From Desulfosporosinus sp. FKB (GTDB lineage: Bacteria; Bacillota; Desulfitobacteriia; Desulfitobacteriales; Desulfitobacteriaceae), in the NCBI RefSeq assembly GCF_002196705.1, contig NZ_NADJ01000012.1:52346-116345 (forward strand): DNA of 64,000 nt, in the 5' to 3' direction. The notes under the pieces are model-generated. The model saw only the letters and a list, made by a program, of their open reading frames with translations. It made no database searches and was not told where the DNA came from. Made by a program: the position numbers and the translations under genes. Shown in pieces: positions 1 through 8,363 of this stretch. Within the stretch, counting starts at the first letter, position 1. Each line of letters opens with the position of its first letter.

Positions 1-345
1 AAAACGGACCATGTGATCCAATTTATTAAAAACATCGCCACCCAAACAAACCTCCTGGGATTGAATGCTTCTATTGAATCGGCTAGGGCTGGAGAAAACG
101 GCCGAGGTTTCGGAGTGGTCGCGGATGAAATTCGGAAACTATCGATTTCCAGTAGTGAGTCGATTAAAAAAGTAGAAGATGTTCTCATTAACATCCAAAG
201 CTCTGTGCTAAAGATTGATAAAAGTATCGAAGAGTCAAATGCAGTTTCTGAAGAACAAACGGCTATGTTAGAAGAGATTGACGCCGCAATGGAAAATTTA
301 AACACGACAGCTAAGAAATTAGCCGAGATGTCAAGCCGTTTCTAA
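1..345 (+). CDS. Methyl-accepting chemotaxis protein, C-terminal part (cut by window edge)
   Basis: The reading frame is open from base 1, so this is the 3' end of a longer gene; the GTG at 13 is internal. The protein shows the conserved cytoplasmic hairpin tip of chemotaxis receptors ([18 protein letters not shown], then [14 protein letters not shown]), the region that binds CheA and CheW, followed by the returning coiled-coil helix. The usual Ala residues around ALNAAIEAARAGE are partly replaced (GLNASIESA), which is common. The sensor and membrane part lie outside the window, so the ligand cannot be stated. A hairpin terminator follows directly. Confidence 0.93.
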   Translation, partial: KTDHVIQFIKNIATQTNLLGLNASIESARAGENGRGFGVVADEIRKLSISSSESIKKVEDVLINIQSSVLKIDKSIEESNAVSEEQTAMLEEIDAAMENLNTTAKKLAEMSSRF

Positions 346-379
346 TAGGAGGGCGCTATCCAACGCCATAATTAATGCA

Positions 380-408
380 AAAGCACCGTCAGCGCTCGGT
401 GCTCTTTT
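380..408 (+). terminator. Intrinsic terminator after the chemotaxis receptor gene
   Basis: A GCACCG/CGGTGC stem (383-388 with 397-402) is extended by flanking A/T pairs and followed by TTTTCTTT. It lies about 35 bases after the receptor stop codon and just before the converging EFR1 gene. Confidence 0.75.
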
Positions 409-419
409 CTTTGTCCGGT

Positions 420-1178
420 TCATCCACCATTTGCTTTAATAATCTCTTTTAAGGTTACATTTTCATTTATAAATCGTGCATTCGGATTACTTTCTTTCTT
501 TAATCGGATCGCTTTCTGTGGACAAAGATTTATGCAGGCAAGGCAAAATTCACAATTTCCTCCATAAACCGGTTTCAATCCGTCGAGTTTTATATTGTCA
601 CGGGGACAAACCTTTACACAAGTCCCACAACGATTACAATTAGTACCAATTTCAAAATCTTTATCCGTATTAAAGTTTGGGTTTACTTTGTAAAGGTATT
701 GAATAACTTTTGTCAATAGCGAATCAGATAATGTTTCTCTTCGTATATATAGCTTTCCTTGATTGACGTCGCTTAATAAACGGCATAAATTCTCTTCAAT
801 ATTTTTCTTTTTCATCTTCTGTTTATCAATATTAAATAACGGCAAATAGTTATCAACCATTAGTAAACCATCTGCATATTGAACATTTATATTATTCTCT
901 TCTGCAAAACGCACAAACCAATTGACACCGCCTGCAAGCTTATTCCCATAGGTCATAATAACAAAAATATAGGGGCTCTCGAGGGTGATTTTCTCGACAA
1001 ATTCGCGAACTATTTTGGGAGCAGCAAATCCATAACAAGGAAATACTAGTCCTATTTTTTCATCTTCAAAATGTAGTTGATTGCTTTTTAGTACTTTTGG
1101 TATCGAAAAAAGTTCTCCTCCAAATCTTTTTGCGACATCCAAACAGTTTCCAGTCGCGGTGAAATAAAACACTTTCAT
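420..1178 (-). CDS. EFR1 family flavodoxin-ferredoxin protein (copy 1)
   Basis: This 252-residue protein starts with a flavodoxin-like FMN-binding loop (FTATGN near residue 7) and ends with two bacterial-ferredoxin [4Fe-4S] motifs, CNRCGTCVKVCP near residue 180 and CEFCLACINLCP near 210. That order is the hallmark of the EFR1 ('ferrodoxin') family, thought to move electrons between ferredoxin-type clusters and FMN in the cytoplasm of anaerobes. The ATG has a GGAGG site nine bases upstream. It sits 128 bases downstream of an ArsR-family gene on the same strand, so the pair is probably one operon under ArsR control. A second EFR1 gene lies at 55054-55857. The partner and reaction are unknown. 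Confidence 0.9.
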   Translation of the reverse strand: MKVFYFTATGNCLDVAKRFGGELFSIPKVLKSNQLHFEDEKIGLVFPCYGFAAPKIVREFVEKITLESPYIFVIMTYGNKLAGGVNWFVRFAEENNINVQYADGLLMVDNYLPLFNIDKQKMKKKNIEENLCRLLSDVNQGKLYIRRETLSDSLLTKVIQYLYKVNPNFNTDKDFEIGTNCNRCGTCVKVCPRDNIKLDGLKPVYGGNCEFCLACINLCPQKAIRLKKESNPNARFINENVTLKEIIKANGG

Positions 1179-1306
1179 TTAAGTACCTCCATCAATTCTG
1201 TCTTTCACAAAAGCTTTATCATTTTGCGTTATAAGAATCAAATGACGTTTCTACAATATTACAATTTTATAACCATCGAATTGTTAATCGTAATCTAGTA
1301 ACTAAA

Positions 1307-1603
1307 TTATTTATGCTTTAATGATAACAAGGTTCTCACTTCCTCAACTAATTCTTCATTCACTCTGCAAAGAAGAAATTTACCTTTTTTTTCTGTATAA
1401 ATCAAATCAGCATTCACCAATTCTTTGATGTGATGTGAAATAGTAGGAGCTCCGATATTCAAAGAACTAATAATATCTGAAACAAAGCATTCACTTTCAG
1501 TTTGAAAACTAGATTCTTGCATCTCGGCAATTTTAAAATACAATTCTAATCTGTTGGGATGCGATAGTGCTTTAAAGATCTTGGCAGCTTTTTTAGTATC
1601 CAT
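1307..1603 (-). CDS. ArsR family winged-helix transcriptional regulator
   Basis: The 98-residue protein has the ArsR/SmtB layout: helix AKIFKALSHPNRLELYFKI at the N-terminus, a recognition helix in IGAPTISHHIKEL, and a beta wing (LIYTEKKGKFLLCRV). These dimeric repressors release DNA on binding a metal, oxidant or other signal. Only two cysteines are visible, Cys39 (SECFVSD) and one in the wing (LLCRV). There is no CxC-type arsenic site, so the signal cannot be assigned. A perfect palindrome 28 bases upstream of the start is a good autoregulatory operator. The likely target is its own operon with the EFR1 gene downstream. Confidence 0.9.
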   Translation of the reverse strand: MDTKKAAKIFKALSHPNRLELYFKIAEMQESSFQTESECFVSDIISSLNIGAPTISHHIKELVNADLIYTEKKGKFLLCRVNEELVEEVRTLLSLKHK

Positions 1604-1631
1604 ATTTCACTCCACATCATCATTATAAAGT

Positions 1632-1647
1632 TTCGATAACTATCGAA
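1632..1647. promoter_or_regulatory. ArsR-type operator palindrome
   Basis: TTCGATA-AC-TATCGAA is a perfect 7-bp inverted repeat with a two-base centre, 28 bases upstream of the ArsR start codon. Its place and symmetry fit an autoregulatory site. A related partial motif (ACCATCGAATTGTTAATCG, near 1272-1290) lies between the ArsR and EFR1 genes. Confidence 0.7.
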
Positions 1648-1851
1648 TTAATTGTAACTGTAAGATACATCTCTGTCAATACTGAACTAGACGAAGCTTT
1701 TGTTTTGATTCATATTTTGCAAATCTCCTTAAGAAAGCATCAGTTTAAAGAAAACTTCTTTTTGTCACTGAAAATCAGAAACCTTTTATTCCACCATTAT
1801 AGCATTATCAGTAGCCTAAACATTTATGTCACATTGCCTGCATAAAAACTA

Positions 1852-1890
1852 AAAAGCCTTCCTAGGTATTAAAACCCAGAAAGGCCTCCG
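1852..1890 (-). terminator. Probable terminator of the zinc-ribbon gene
   Basis: An imperfect stem (GCCTTCCT with AGAAAGGC, one mismatch) lies immediately after the stop codon of the zinc-ribbon gene and is followed by a T-rich stretch on the minus strand. It is weaker than the other terminators here. Confidence 0.45.
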
Positions 1891-1902
1891 TCGATTAGAA
1901 AA

Positions 1903-2205
1903 TTACCAATTATTTCGCGTACGTGGTTGAAAACAATCACGGCAATATACTGGTTTATCTCCTGTGGGTTGGAAAGGTACTGTTGTCTCTTTCCCACAAC
2001 TAGCACAAATAGCGGGAAACATTTCTCTTTGTGGACGAGAGTACCTGCTGTTGGTTCTGCCTTGCGCCTTTTTGGCGGAACGGCAACTTGGACACCGGCC
2101 AGGTTCGTTGGTAAATCCCTTTTCTGCGTAGAATTCTTGTTCGGAAGCAGAGAAGGTAAACTCACTGCCACAATCCTTACATGTTAAAATTTTGTCTTCA
2201 AACAT
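1903..2205 (-). CDS. Zinc-ribbon domain protein
   Basis: The 100-residue protein contains four Cys-x2-Cys knuckles: CKDCG near residue 9, CPSC near 38, CASCG near 67 and CRDC near 88. This gives two zinc-ribbon units of the 'probable zinc-ribbon domain' type, joined by a basic Ser/Arg-rich linker (AQGRTNSRYSRPQR). The first unit carries the typical FSASEQEFYAEKGFTNEP sequence. Such proteins are widespread, small and of unknown function; nucleic-acid binding is plausible from the basic linker. It stands alone, with a good GGAGG ribosome site. Confidence 0.85.
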   Translation of the reverse strand: MFEDKILTCKDCGSEFTFSASEQEFYAEKGFTNEPGRCPSCRSAKKAQGRTNSRYSRPQREMFPAICASCGKETTVPFQPTGDKPVYCRDCFQPRTRNNW

Positions 2206-2356
2206 AAAAAAACCTCCAAAAATTTATTACCCGCTACATGGGAAGTATTTATTGCTTCCTATAGCTTTAGGCAATAGAGGAAGGTTTTCGTAAATCCACA
2301 AATACTAACGAGCTTTTTAAGTATAACTACAATGTAGATATAAGTCAAACATTTTA

Positions 2357-2440
2357 GTGAACCGCCCCCACCTGCACTTCTCGTTAAGAACGAAAACACT
2401 GTTTTTGCCGAAGGATGGGGGCTTCCGGCAAGCCTAAAAC
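2357..2440 (-). mobile_element. Orphan IS200/IS605-type right end (omega-RNA-like), no tnpB
   Basis: Read on the minus strand this block runs from TTGCCGGAAGCCCCCATCC through a hairpin (GTTTTCGTTCTTAACGAGAA) to GGTGGGGGCGGTTCAC. GGAAGCCCCC...GGGGG..GGTTCAC is the layout of the structured 3' end of IS605/IS607 tnpB elements, which doubles as guide-RNA scaffold. No transposase or tnpB frame is nearby. A diverged second copy lies at 53154-53238. The assignment rests on pattern recognition. Confidence 0.5.
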
Positions 2441-2501
2441 GTATGCTTAACAGAATCTTGGTTGAAGATCCCCCATCCGATTGCGTGAATAAATCATCTC
2501 T

Positions 2502-2990
2502 CTAGGAATTCAACACTTCGTCCAATAAACGAATAGCTTGTTCTTCTCGTAAGCCCTTGACCTCCATAACCTCACTAACAAAAACCTGACGTGCATTATT
2601 CAACATGTTTGTATCATTTGCATCAAGCTTATTTATTTGGCCCTTACGTGTTAAATCACGGATTATTTCCGCACCTTTATAAATGTCACCACTTTTAAAT
2701 TTCTTTTTATTAATATCTTTGCACCATCGTTGATTTTCAAAGATAATTGGGTCAGTAGTTCCAAGGTTAATACCACTGAGTACATTTTCTAATATTTCAG
2801 GTTTAACCACCTGACGTATCCCTATATTGACAGCCTTGTCCATAGGAATCATAACATGCAATTTTTCCTGAGGAATATTCAAAATGTAGCAGAGTTTTTT
2901 TTCACCTAAAATCTCTTTTTCTTCAACTGCTTCTATAACGCAAGTTCCATGAACTGGATATACAATCTTGTCGCCAACATTAAATATCAT
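2502..2990 (-). CDS. CarD family transcriptional regulator
   Basis: The 162-residue protein opens with the RNA-polymerase-interacting Tudor-like domain of the CarD/CdnL/TRCF family (VGDKIVYPVHGTCVIEAVEEKEILGEKKLCYIL), followed by an all-helical C-terminal DNA-binding domain ending in SEVMEVKGLREEQAIRLLDEVL. CarD proteins bind the RNA polymerase beta subunit and stabilise open promoter complexes. Length and domain order match the family. It is monocistronic, preceded by an AGGTGTAATG-type ribosome site. Confidence 0.92.
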   Translation of the reverse strand: MIFNVGDKIVYPVHGTCVIEAVEEKEILGEKKLCYILNIPQEKLHVMIPMDKAVNIGIRQVVKPEILENVLSGINLGTTDPIIFENQRWCKDINKKKFKSGDIYKGAEIIRDLTRKGQINKLDANDTNMLNNARQVFVSEVMEVKGLREEQAIRLLDEVLNS

Positions 2991-3262
2991 TACACCTACC
3001 TCCAGACTATCCTCTTAAGTATATCATGAAATTGGAGGAAGTGGAAATAATTATTCTACCATATTACATTTATTTGTGTCAATAATTTGGTGAAAAAGAT
3101 AATTATCTTCTTAAACTTAGAAGTACAATGGGTGGTGTGTTGACTGAGCTCGATGGTTGATCCGTCCATCCGCCAAGTATTTGTACAACATAATTTTGAC
3201 CCAGAGGAGTCCGTTTACCAGTCTTCTCAGACCAATAATCCATTCATATAAATTAATTCAAA
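2991..3262. other. Intergenic region without recognisable gene
   Basis: About 270 bases between the CarD start and the PFOR terminator. I see no frame with a ribosome site, no tRNA and no repeat; the CarD promoter must lie in its first part, but no clear consensus stood out. Confidence 0.4.
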
Positions 3263-3286
3263 AGCCAGAGAGTAAACTCTCTGGCT
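3263..3286 (-). terminator. Terminator of the pyruvate:ferredoxin oxidoreductase gene
   Basis: AGCCAGAGAG-TAAA-CTCTCTGGCT is a perfect 10-bp stem with a four-base loop, followed on the minus strand by TTTTG. It lies 55 bases past the PFOR stop codon. Confidence 0.85.
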
Positions 3287-3341
3287 ATGACCTCCCTAAC
3301 TATTTTCTAAATCAATAACAGTCTCAACGTGCTGCTTCGTC

Positions 3342-6300
3342 CTATTGACCCGCTAATCTCCGGTAGCTTTCCAGTCTTTCAGCCGAATCCTTTTCGGTTT
3401 TTTCAAATATAGCCTCGGCTACCTCAGGGAATTTCTTTTTCAGGGAAGAATAACGCACTTCTCCCATCAGGAATTCCTGTAAGTTCAGCGTTGGTTCTTT
3501 GGAATCCAACGCAAATGCCTTTTTGCCCGCATCCTTCAATTGAGGATTGTAGCGATACAGTGACCAATAACCGCTTTCCACGGCCCGCTTAGCTTCCAAC
3601 TGACTACATCCCATACCCACCTTTAGCCCATGATTGATACAAGGTGCGTAAGCAATAATCAAGGATGGTCCCGGATAAGCTTCTGCTTCAGCGATGGCTT
3701 TAAGAGTTTGATTCTTATCAGCGCCCATAGAAATTTGTGCGACATAGACATGTCCATAACTCATGGCCATCATGCCAAGATCCTTTTTCTTAGTACGTTT
3801 ACCGCTCGCGGCTAATTTAGCCATCGCCGCCGTGGGCGTAGATTTGGAGGACTGACCCCCTGTATTGGAATAGACTTCGGTATCAAAAACCAGAACATTC
3901 ACATCTTGACCAGATGCCAGGACATGATCTAAGCCGCCAAAGCCAATATCATAAGCCCAGCCATCCCCACCAAAGATCCATTGGGATCTCTTGACCATAA
4001 AATCTTTATTCTTGTAAATTTGATTAAGCAGAGGATTATTACCTTTATTTTTTTCCAGTAGGGCGATGAGTTTATTTGCTCTGCCACGGGTGTCTTCACC
4101 TTGATCAATATTTTCCAACCACTCTTCACAGGCAGCGTTGAATTCAGTTCCAATATTTAATTTAACCGCTTCTTTGATGTCCTGGGCTAATTTCGCCCTG
4201 ACTTGATTTAGACCAAGTAACATGCCTAGCCCATATTCGGCGTTATCTTCAAATAACGAATTACCCCAGGCTGGTCCATGCCCGCTATGATTTTTGGTAT
4301 AAGGCATAGATGGTGCACTAGCGCCCCAAACGGAAGAACAACCCGTAGCATTGGCAATCATCATCCTGTCACCAAACAATTGAGTCACGAGTTTAGCATA
4401 CGGAGTTTCGCCACACCCTGCGCAAGCACCAGAAAATTCAAGGAGTGGTTGCTCAAATTGACTACCTTTTACAGTGAGCGTATTTGAAGGATTGACTTTT
4501 GGCGATACAGCCAGAGCATAATTCCACAGCTCAGCTTGCTCAAGTTGGGTTTCAAGGGGCTTCATTTCTAAGGATTTTTGTTTGGCTGGACAAATCTGGG
4601 CACAGTTTCCACAGCCTGTACAATCATAGACTGAAAGGACCATGCGAAAGTTCAAGCCTTTCGCACCACTGGCGGCAATACTTACGAAACCAGCAGGAGC
4701 GTTTTTCATTTCTTCTTCATTGATTAATGCAGGTCTGATAGCAGCATGGGGACATACATAGGAGCATTGATTACACTGAATACAATTTTCTGGTATCCAG
4801 CAAGGAACATTAACGGCAATACCGCGTTTTTCATAAGCCGCGGTACCCATTGGGAAGGTGCCGTCTTCCATACCAACAAAAGCACTAACCGGCAATTGAT
4901 CTCCTTCTTGCCTGTTCATGGGAATCAAAATGTTTTTAATAAACGTCGGCACGTTATCCTCAGTCCAACTTTTATCTTGTGCCTTTTCCCAGGAAGCGGG
5001 AATACTAATCTTCACGATGCCTTGCACACCTTTATCGATGGCATCATGGTTCATCTTGACAACTTTTTCACCTTTAGCGCCATAGGATTTTACGACAGCA
5101 TCTTTCAAGTATTTCACTGCATCTTCCACGGGAATAATATTGGCAATCTTGAAAAAGGCAGCTTGCATGATCATATTAATTCTTCCACCCAGACCAATTT
5201 TTTGAGCGATACCAATGGCATCTAAAGTATAAAAATTAATATATTTCTTGAAAATATAACGCTTCATAGCAGCCGGTAGATTCTCATCCAGTTCTTGCAC
5301 CGTCCAATTACAATTCAAAAGGAAATTTCCGCCCTGCTTTAGGCCTTCCAATACGTTATATTTATCGACATATGACTGGTTATGACAAGCGATGAAATTT
5401 GCTTTATTGATCAAGTAAGGTGATTTTATGGGGTTTTTACCAAAGCGCAAATGGGAAATGGTAACACCACCGGATTTCTTAGAATCATAAGCAAAATACG
5501 CTTGGGCATACATATCGGTATGATCGCCAATAATGGCAATAGCACTTTTGTTAGCGCCAACTGTTCCATCCGAACCGAGTCCCCAGAATTTACAAGCCGT
5601 CGTTCCAAGCGCAGTGGTATCGATATCTTCACCAAACGGCAAGGAGGTATTCGTAACATCGTCCACAATACCCACGGTGAAATTGTCCTTGGGCTGCTGT
5701 TGGTTCAGATTTTCAAAAATCCCTTGAATGTGGCCAGGAACTACATCTTTGCCACCAACGCCACAGCGACCGCCAACGATTGTCGGCTGCCATTCTCTAC
5801 CATAAAATGCTGCTTTAACATCCAAATACAGCGGTTCTGCAAAAGCCCCCGGCTCTTTCGTTCTGTCCAAAACCGCAATCTTTTTCACAGTTTTAGGAAT
5901 GTACTTTAAGAAATGCTCTAGGGAAAAAGGTCTGTACAAATGAACCGTCAATAGACCTACTTTCTCGCCATGAGCGTTCAAATAATCAACAGTTTCCTCT
6001 ATAGCTTCACATACCGAACCCATAGCTATAATCATTCTTTCAGCATCAGGGGCACCATAGAAATTGAAAAGATGATAATCCCGACCTGTAAGTTTATTGA
6101 TCTCAGCCATATAGTTTTCCACTATCTCAGGAAGAGCTTGGTAATACCGATTGGAAACTTCCCGTTGCTGAAAATAGATATCCGAGTTCTGGACTGTCCC
6201 TTTTATAACCGGATGATCAGGATTTAGTGCTCTTCTTCTAAATTCATCGACAGCATTCTGATCGATTAGTTGAGCCAATTCATCATAGTCAAGGACTTCT

Positions 6301-6848
6301 ATTTTTTGCATTTCATGCGACGTCCGAAATCCATCGAAAAAGTTCAAAAACGGGACTCGTCCTTTAATGGCAGACAAATGAGCTACTGCTGCCAAATCCA
6401 TGACTTGCTGCACACTGCTTTCTGCGAGCAAAGCAAAGCCAGTTTGGCGAGTGGCCATTACATCTTGATGATCACCAAAGATAGAGATTGCATTTGCCCC
6501 AAGCGCTCGAGAACTGACATGAAACACCGCTGGCAAAAGTTCACCCGCGATTTTATACATGTTGGGGATCATTAACAACAGACCTTGGGATGAAGTATAC
6601 GTGGTCGTTAACGCCCCGGCATGCAAGGAACCATGTACGGCTCCCGCTGCACCTGCTTCTGACTGCATTTCAACAAGTTTTAACGTTTGGCCAAAAATGT
6701 TTTTACGACCTTGGGCGGACCATTCATCTGCATGCTCTGCCATATTTGTTGATGGGGTAATGGGGTATATGGCCGCTACATCGGTAAAAGCATAAGATAT
6801 GTGAGCCGCAGCTGTATTCCCGTCCATCGTTTGCATCTTTCTTGTCAT
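3342..6848 (-). CDS. nifJ: Pyruvate:ferredoxin (flavodoxin) oxidoreductase, single-chain
   Basis: This cytoplasmic enzyme oxidises pyruvate and CoA to acetyl-CoA and CO2, reducing ferredoxin. The 1168-residue chain matches the homodimeric type. It opens with KMQTMDGNTAAAHISYAFTD and the pyruvate-binding AIYPITPST. It carries two [4Fe-4S] motifs near residues 690 (CIQCNQCSYVCP) and 741 (CTGCGNCAQICP), and a proximal cluster and thiamine-diphosphate domain at the C-terminus (CAGCGETPYAK; GDGWAYDIGFGGLDHVL near 960; SNTGGQSSKSTP). I chose the ATG at 6848, preceded by GAAGGA. The longer frame from 6914 begins inside a terminator hairpin and adds a non-conserved leader. It is followed by its own terminator and looks monocistronic. 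Confidence 0.97.
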   Translation of the reverse strand: MTRKMQTMDGNTAAAHISYAFTDVAAIYPITPSTNMAEHADEWSAQGRKNIFGQTLKLVEMQSEAGAAGAVHGSLHAGALTTTYTSSQGLLLMIPNMYKIAGELLPAVFHVSSRALGANAISIFGDHQDVMATRQTGFALLAESSVQQVMDLAAVAHLSAIKGRVPFLNFFDGFRTSHEMQKIEVLDYDELAQLIDQNAVDEFRRRALNPDHPVIKGTVQNSDIYFQQREVSNRYYQALPEIVENYMAEINKLTGRDYHLFNFYGAPDAERMIIAMGSVCEAIEETVDYLNAHGEKVGLLTVHLYRPFSLEHFLKYIPKTVKKIAVLDRTKEPGAFAEPLYLDVKAAFYGREWQPTIVGGRCGVGGKDVVPGHIQGIFENLNQQQPKDNFTVGIVDDVTNTSLPFGEDIDTTALGTTACKFWGLGSDGTVGANKSAIAIIGDHTDMYAQAYFAYDSKKSGGVTISHLRFGKNPIKSPYLINKANFIACHNQSYVDKYNVLEGLKQGGNFLLNCNWTVQELDENLPAAMKRYIFKKYINFYTLDAIGIAQKIGLGGRINMIMQAAFFKIANIIPVEDAVKYLKDAVVKSYGAKGEKVVKMNHDAIDKGVQGIVKISIPASWEKAQDKSWTEDNVPTFIKNILIPMNRQEGDQLPVSAFVGMEDGTFPMGTAAYEKRGIAVNVPCWIPENCIQCNQCSYVCPHAAIRPALINEEEMKNAPAGFVSIAASGAKGLNFRMVLSVYDCTGCGNCAQICPAKQKSLEMKPLETQLEQAELWNYALAVSPKVNPSNTLTVKGSQFEQPLLEFSGACAGCGETPYAKLVTQLFGDRMMIANATGCSSVWGASAPSMPYTKNHSGHGPAWGNSLFEDNAEYGLGMLLGLNQVRAKLAQDIKEAVKLNIGTEFNAACEEWLENIDQGEDTRGRANKLIALLEKNKGNNPLLNQIYKNKDFMVKRSQWIFGGDGWAYDIGFGGLDHVLASGQDVNVLVFDTEVYSNTGGQSSKSTPTAAMAKLAASGKRTKKKDLGMMAMSYGHVYVAQISMGADKNQTLKAIAEAEAYPGPSLIIAYAPCINHGLKVGMGCSQLEAKRAVESGYWSLYRYNPQLKDAGKKAFALDSKEPTLNLQEFLMGEVRYSSLKKKFPEVAEAIFEKTEKDSAERLESYRRLAGQ

Positions 6849-6893
6849 GAAAATTTGTCCTTCTTTCGATTCTTTCTGATTTTGAAATAAAAT

Positions 6894-6921
6894 AGAGGTT
6901 ATGGATTGATTCATAACCTCT
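6894..6921 (-). terminator. Terminator of the permease operon, directly upstream of nifJ
   Basis: AGAGGTTATG / CATAACCTCT is a perfect 10-bp stem with an eight-base loop, followed on the minus strand by ATTTTATTT. It closes the YheO-RidA-IlvA-permease transcript and also shows that the frame upstream of the nifJ ATG at 6848 is not coding. Confidence 0.85.
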
Positions 6922-6953
6922 CTGGAAGATGTTAAATCACGACCATGAGAATT

Positions 6954-8348
6954 CTATTTAGCAACCTCTTGTGTAGTCTCTAATTCTTGGTTTGTCTGTC
7001 TTTTTCCCATGCCAAAGGCATAATAACCCACAATGACAATCAGGAGAAATACTGCTCCCACAATTAATGATAAATGAGTATCAGGATTGAACCACATTCC
7101 AACCAAGACGAGTGCCAAAAATATAATGGTTATATAGTTGCTGATCGGAAATAAGGGAGACTTAAAGGGGTGATCATTGATTTCATTTTTCCATTTCTCC
7201 CTGAACTTAAATTGACTGAAAGCTAAGGCAAACCACGGAACCATTCCTGGAAGAATACTGGCACTATAAATATAAATGAACAATTTTGAATTTGGAGCTA
7301 TGACATTTAACAAAACTCCCAACAATAAACAGGCAATCGTCGTTGCAATACTATTTCTGGGCACACCACTTTTAGATACTTTACCAAAGAATTTAGGCGC
7401 TTGGCCATTACTAGCTAAGGTATAGAGCATTCTTGCCGCACTATAAATACCACTATTACACCCTGACATAGCTGCTGTGAGGACAACAAAATTGATGATG
7501 CCGGCAGCGGCAACAATCCCTACTTTAGCAAAGGTCAACACAAAGGGACTGCCAAGTATACTTATTTGATTCCAAGGATAAATGGTAACAATGACAAAAA
7601 TAGCACCCACATAAAAGATCAAAATACGCCAGATGATATTCTTAATGGCTTTTTGCAGCGTTCGTTTAGGATTTTCCGCTTCTCCTGCTGTAATCCCTAC
7701 TAATTCTACGCCTTGGAAGGCTGCCGTTACGATACAGAGGGAAAATAAGAAACCGTTGAGCCCACCAGCGAAAAACCCGCCATGGTTCCAGAGATTTGAA
7801 AGACCAATGGGATGACCACCGTTACCTAACCCGAAAAAAATCACGCCTGTACCAATAACCAGCATAAAGACGATTGCGATGACTTTGATCATAGCAAACC
7901 AAAATTCGAATTCTCCATAATATTTCACAGCAGCTAAATTTGCTGCCGCAACGATTCCTACCCCGACCAAAGCCGGCAGCCAGTGGGGAATGCTCGGAAA
8001 CCAATAGTTTACATAAATCCCGATTGCAGTAACTTCCGACATCCCCACCGTAACCCATAAGAACCAATAACTCCAAGCGGTCATAAATCCAGCCAATGGG
8101 CTTATATACTTATTCGCGAAGGTAGCAAAGGAACCTGTCACTGGTTCGAGGAACAGCATTTCTCCCATGATACGCATGACAAAAAACATAATGATCCCAG
8201 CCAAGGCATAGGCCAGTAACACAGAGGGTCCAGCCCATTTTATGGTACTCGCCGACCCCATAAACAAACCAACGCCAATCGTGCCGCCGAGTGCAATCAA
8301 TTCAATATGCCGAGCCTTAAGTCCTCTGGTTAATTGTTTTTCTTGCAT
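6954..8348 (-). CDS. Amino acid permease, APC superfamily
   Basis: The 464-residue protein has the AAT-type amino acid:proton symporter signature at its N-terminus ([24 protein letters not shown]) and about twelve hydrophobic segments, so it sits in the cytoplasmic membrane. It imports an amino acid. Context suggests threonine or serine, because it is the last gene of an operon with threonine ammonia-lyase (15 bases upstream) and RidA. The sequence alone cannot fix the substrate. The start has a GAAGGA ribosome site. A strong hairpin terminator follows. Confidence 0.9.
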   Translation of the reverse strand: MQEKQLTRGLKARHIELIALGGTIGVGLFMGSASTIKWAGPSVLLAYALAGIIMFFVMRIMGEMLFLEPVTGSFATFANKYISPLAGFMTAWSYWFLWVTVGMSEVTAIGIYVNYWFPSIPHWLPALVGVGIVAAANLAAVKYYGEFEFWFAMIKVIAIVFMLVIGTGVIFFGLGNGGHPIGLSNLWNHGGFFAGGLNGFLFSLCIVTAAFQGVELVGITAGEAENPKRTLQKAIKNIIWRILIFYVGAIFVIVTIYPWNQISILGSPFVLTFAKVGIVAAAGIINFVVLTAAMSGCNSGIYSAARMLYTLASNGQAPKFFGKVSKSGVPRNSIATTIACLLLGVLLNVIAPNSKLFIYIYSASILPGMVPWFALAFSQFKFREKWKNEINDHPFKSPLFPISNYITIIFLALVLVGMWFNPDTHLSLIVGAVFLLIVIVGYYAFGMGKRQTNQELETTQEVAK

Positions 8349-8363
8349 TATTACACGTCCTTC

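Noticed and set aside
1869..2171. Overlapping 100-codon frame in the zinc-ribbon gene
   Set aside because: It is an alternative frame of a clear Cys-x2-Cys protein with its own ribosome site.
6849..6914. N-terminal 22-codon extension of the pyruvate:ferredoxin oxidoreductase
   Set aside because: The upstream ATG lies inside a perfect terminator hairpin, the residues are not like the family, and the ATG at 6848 has the ribosome site.
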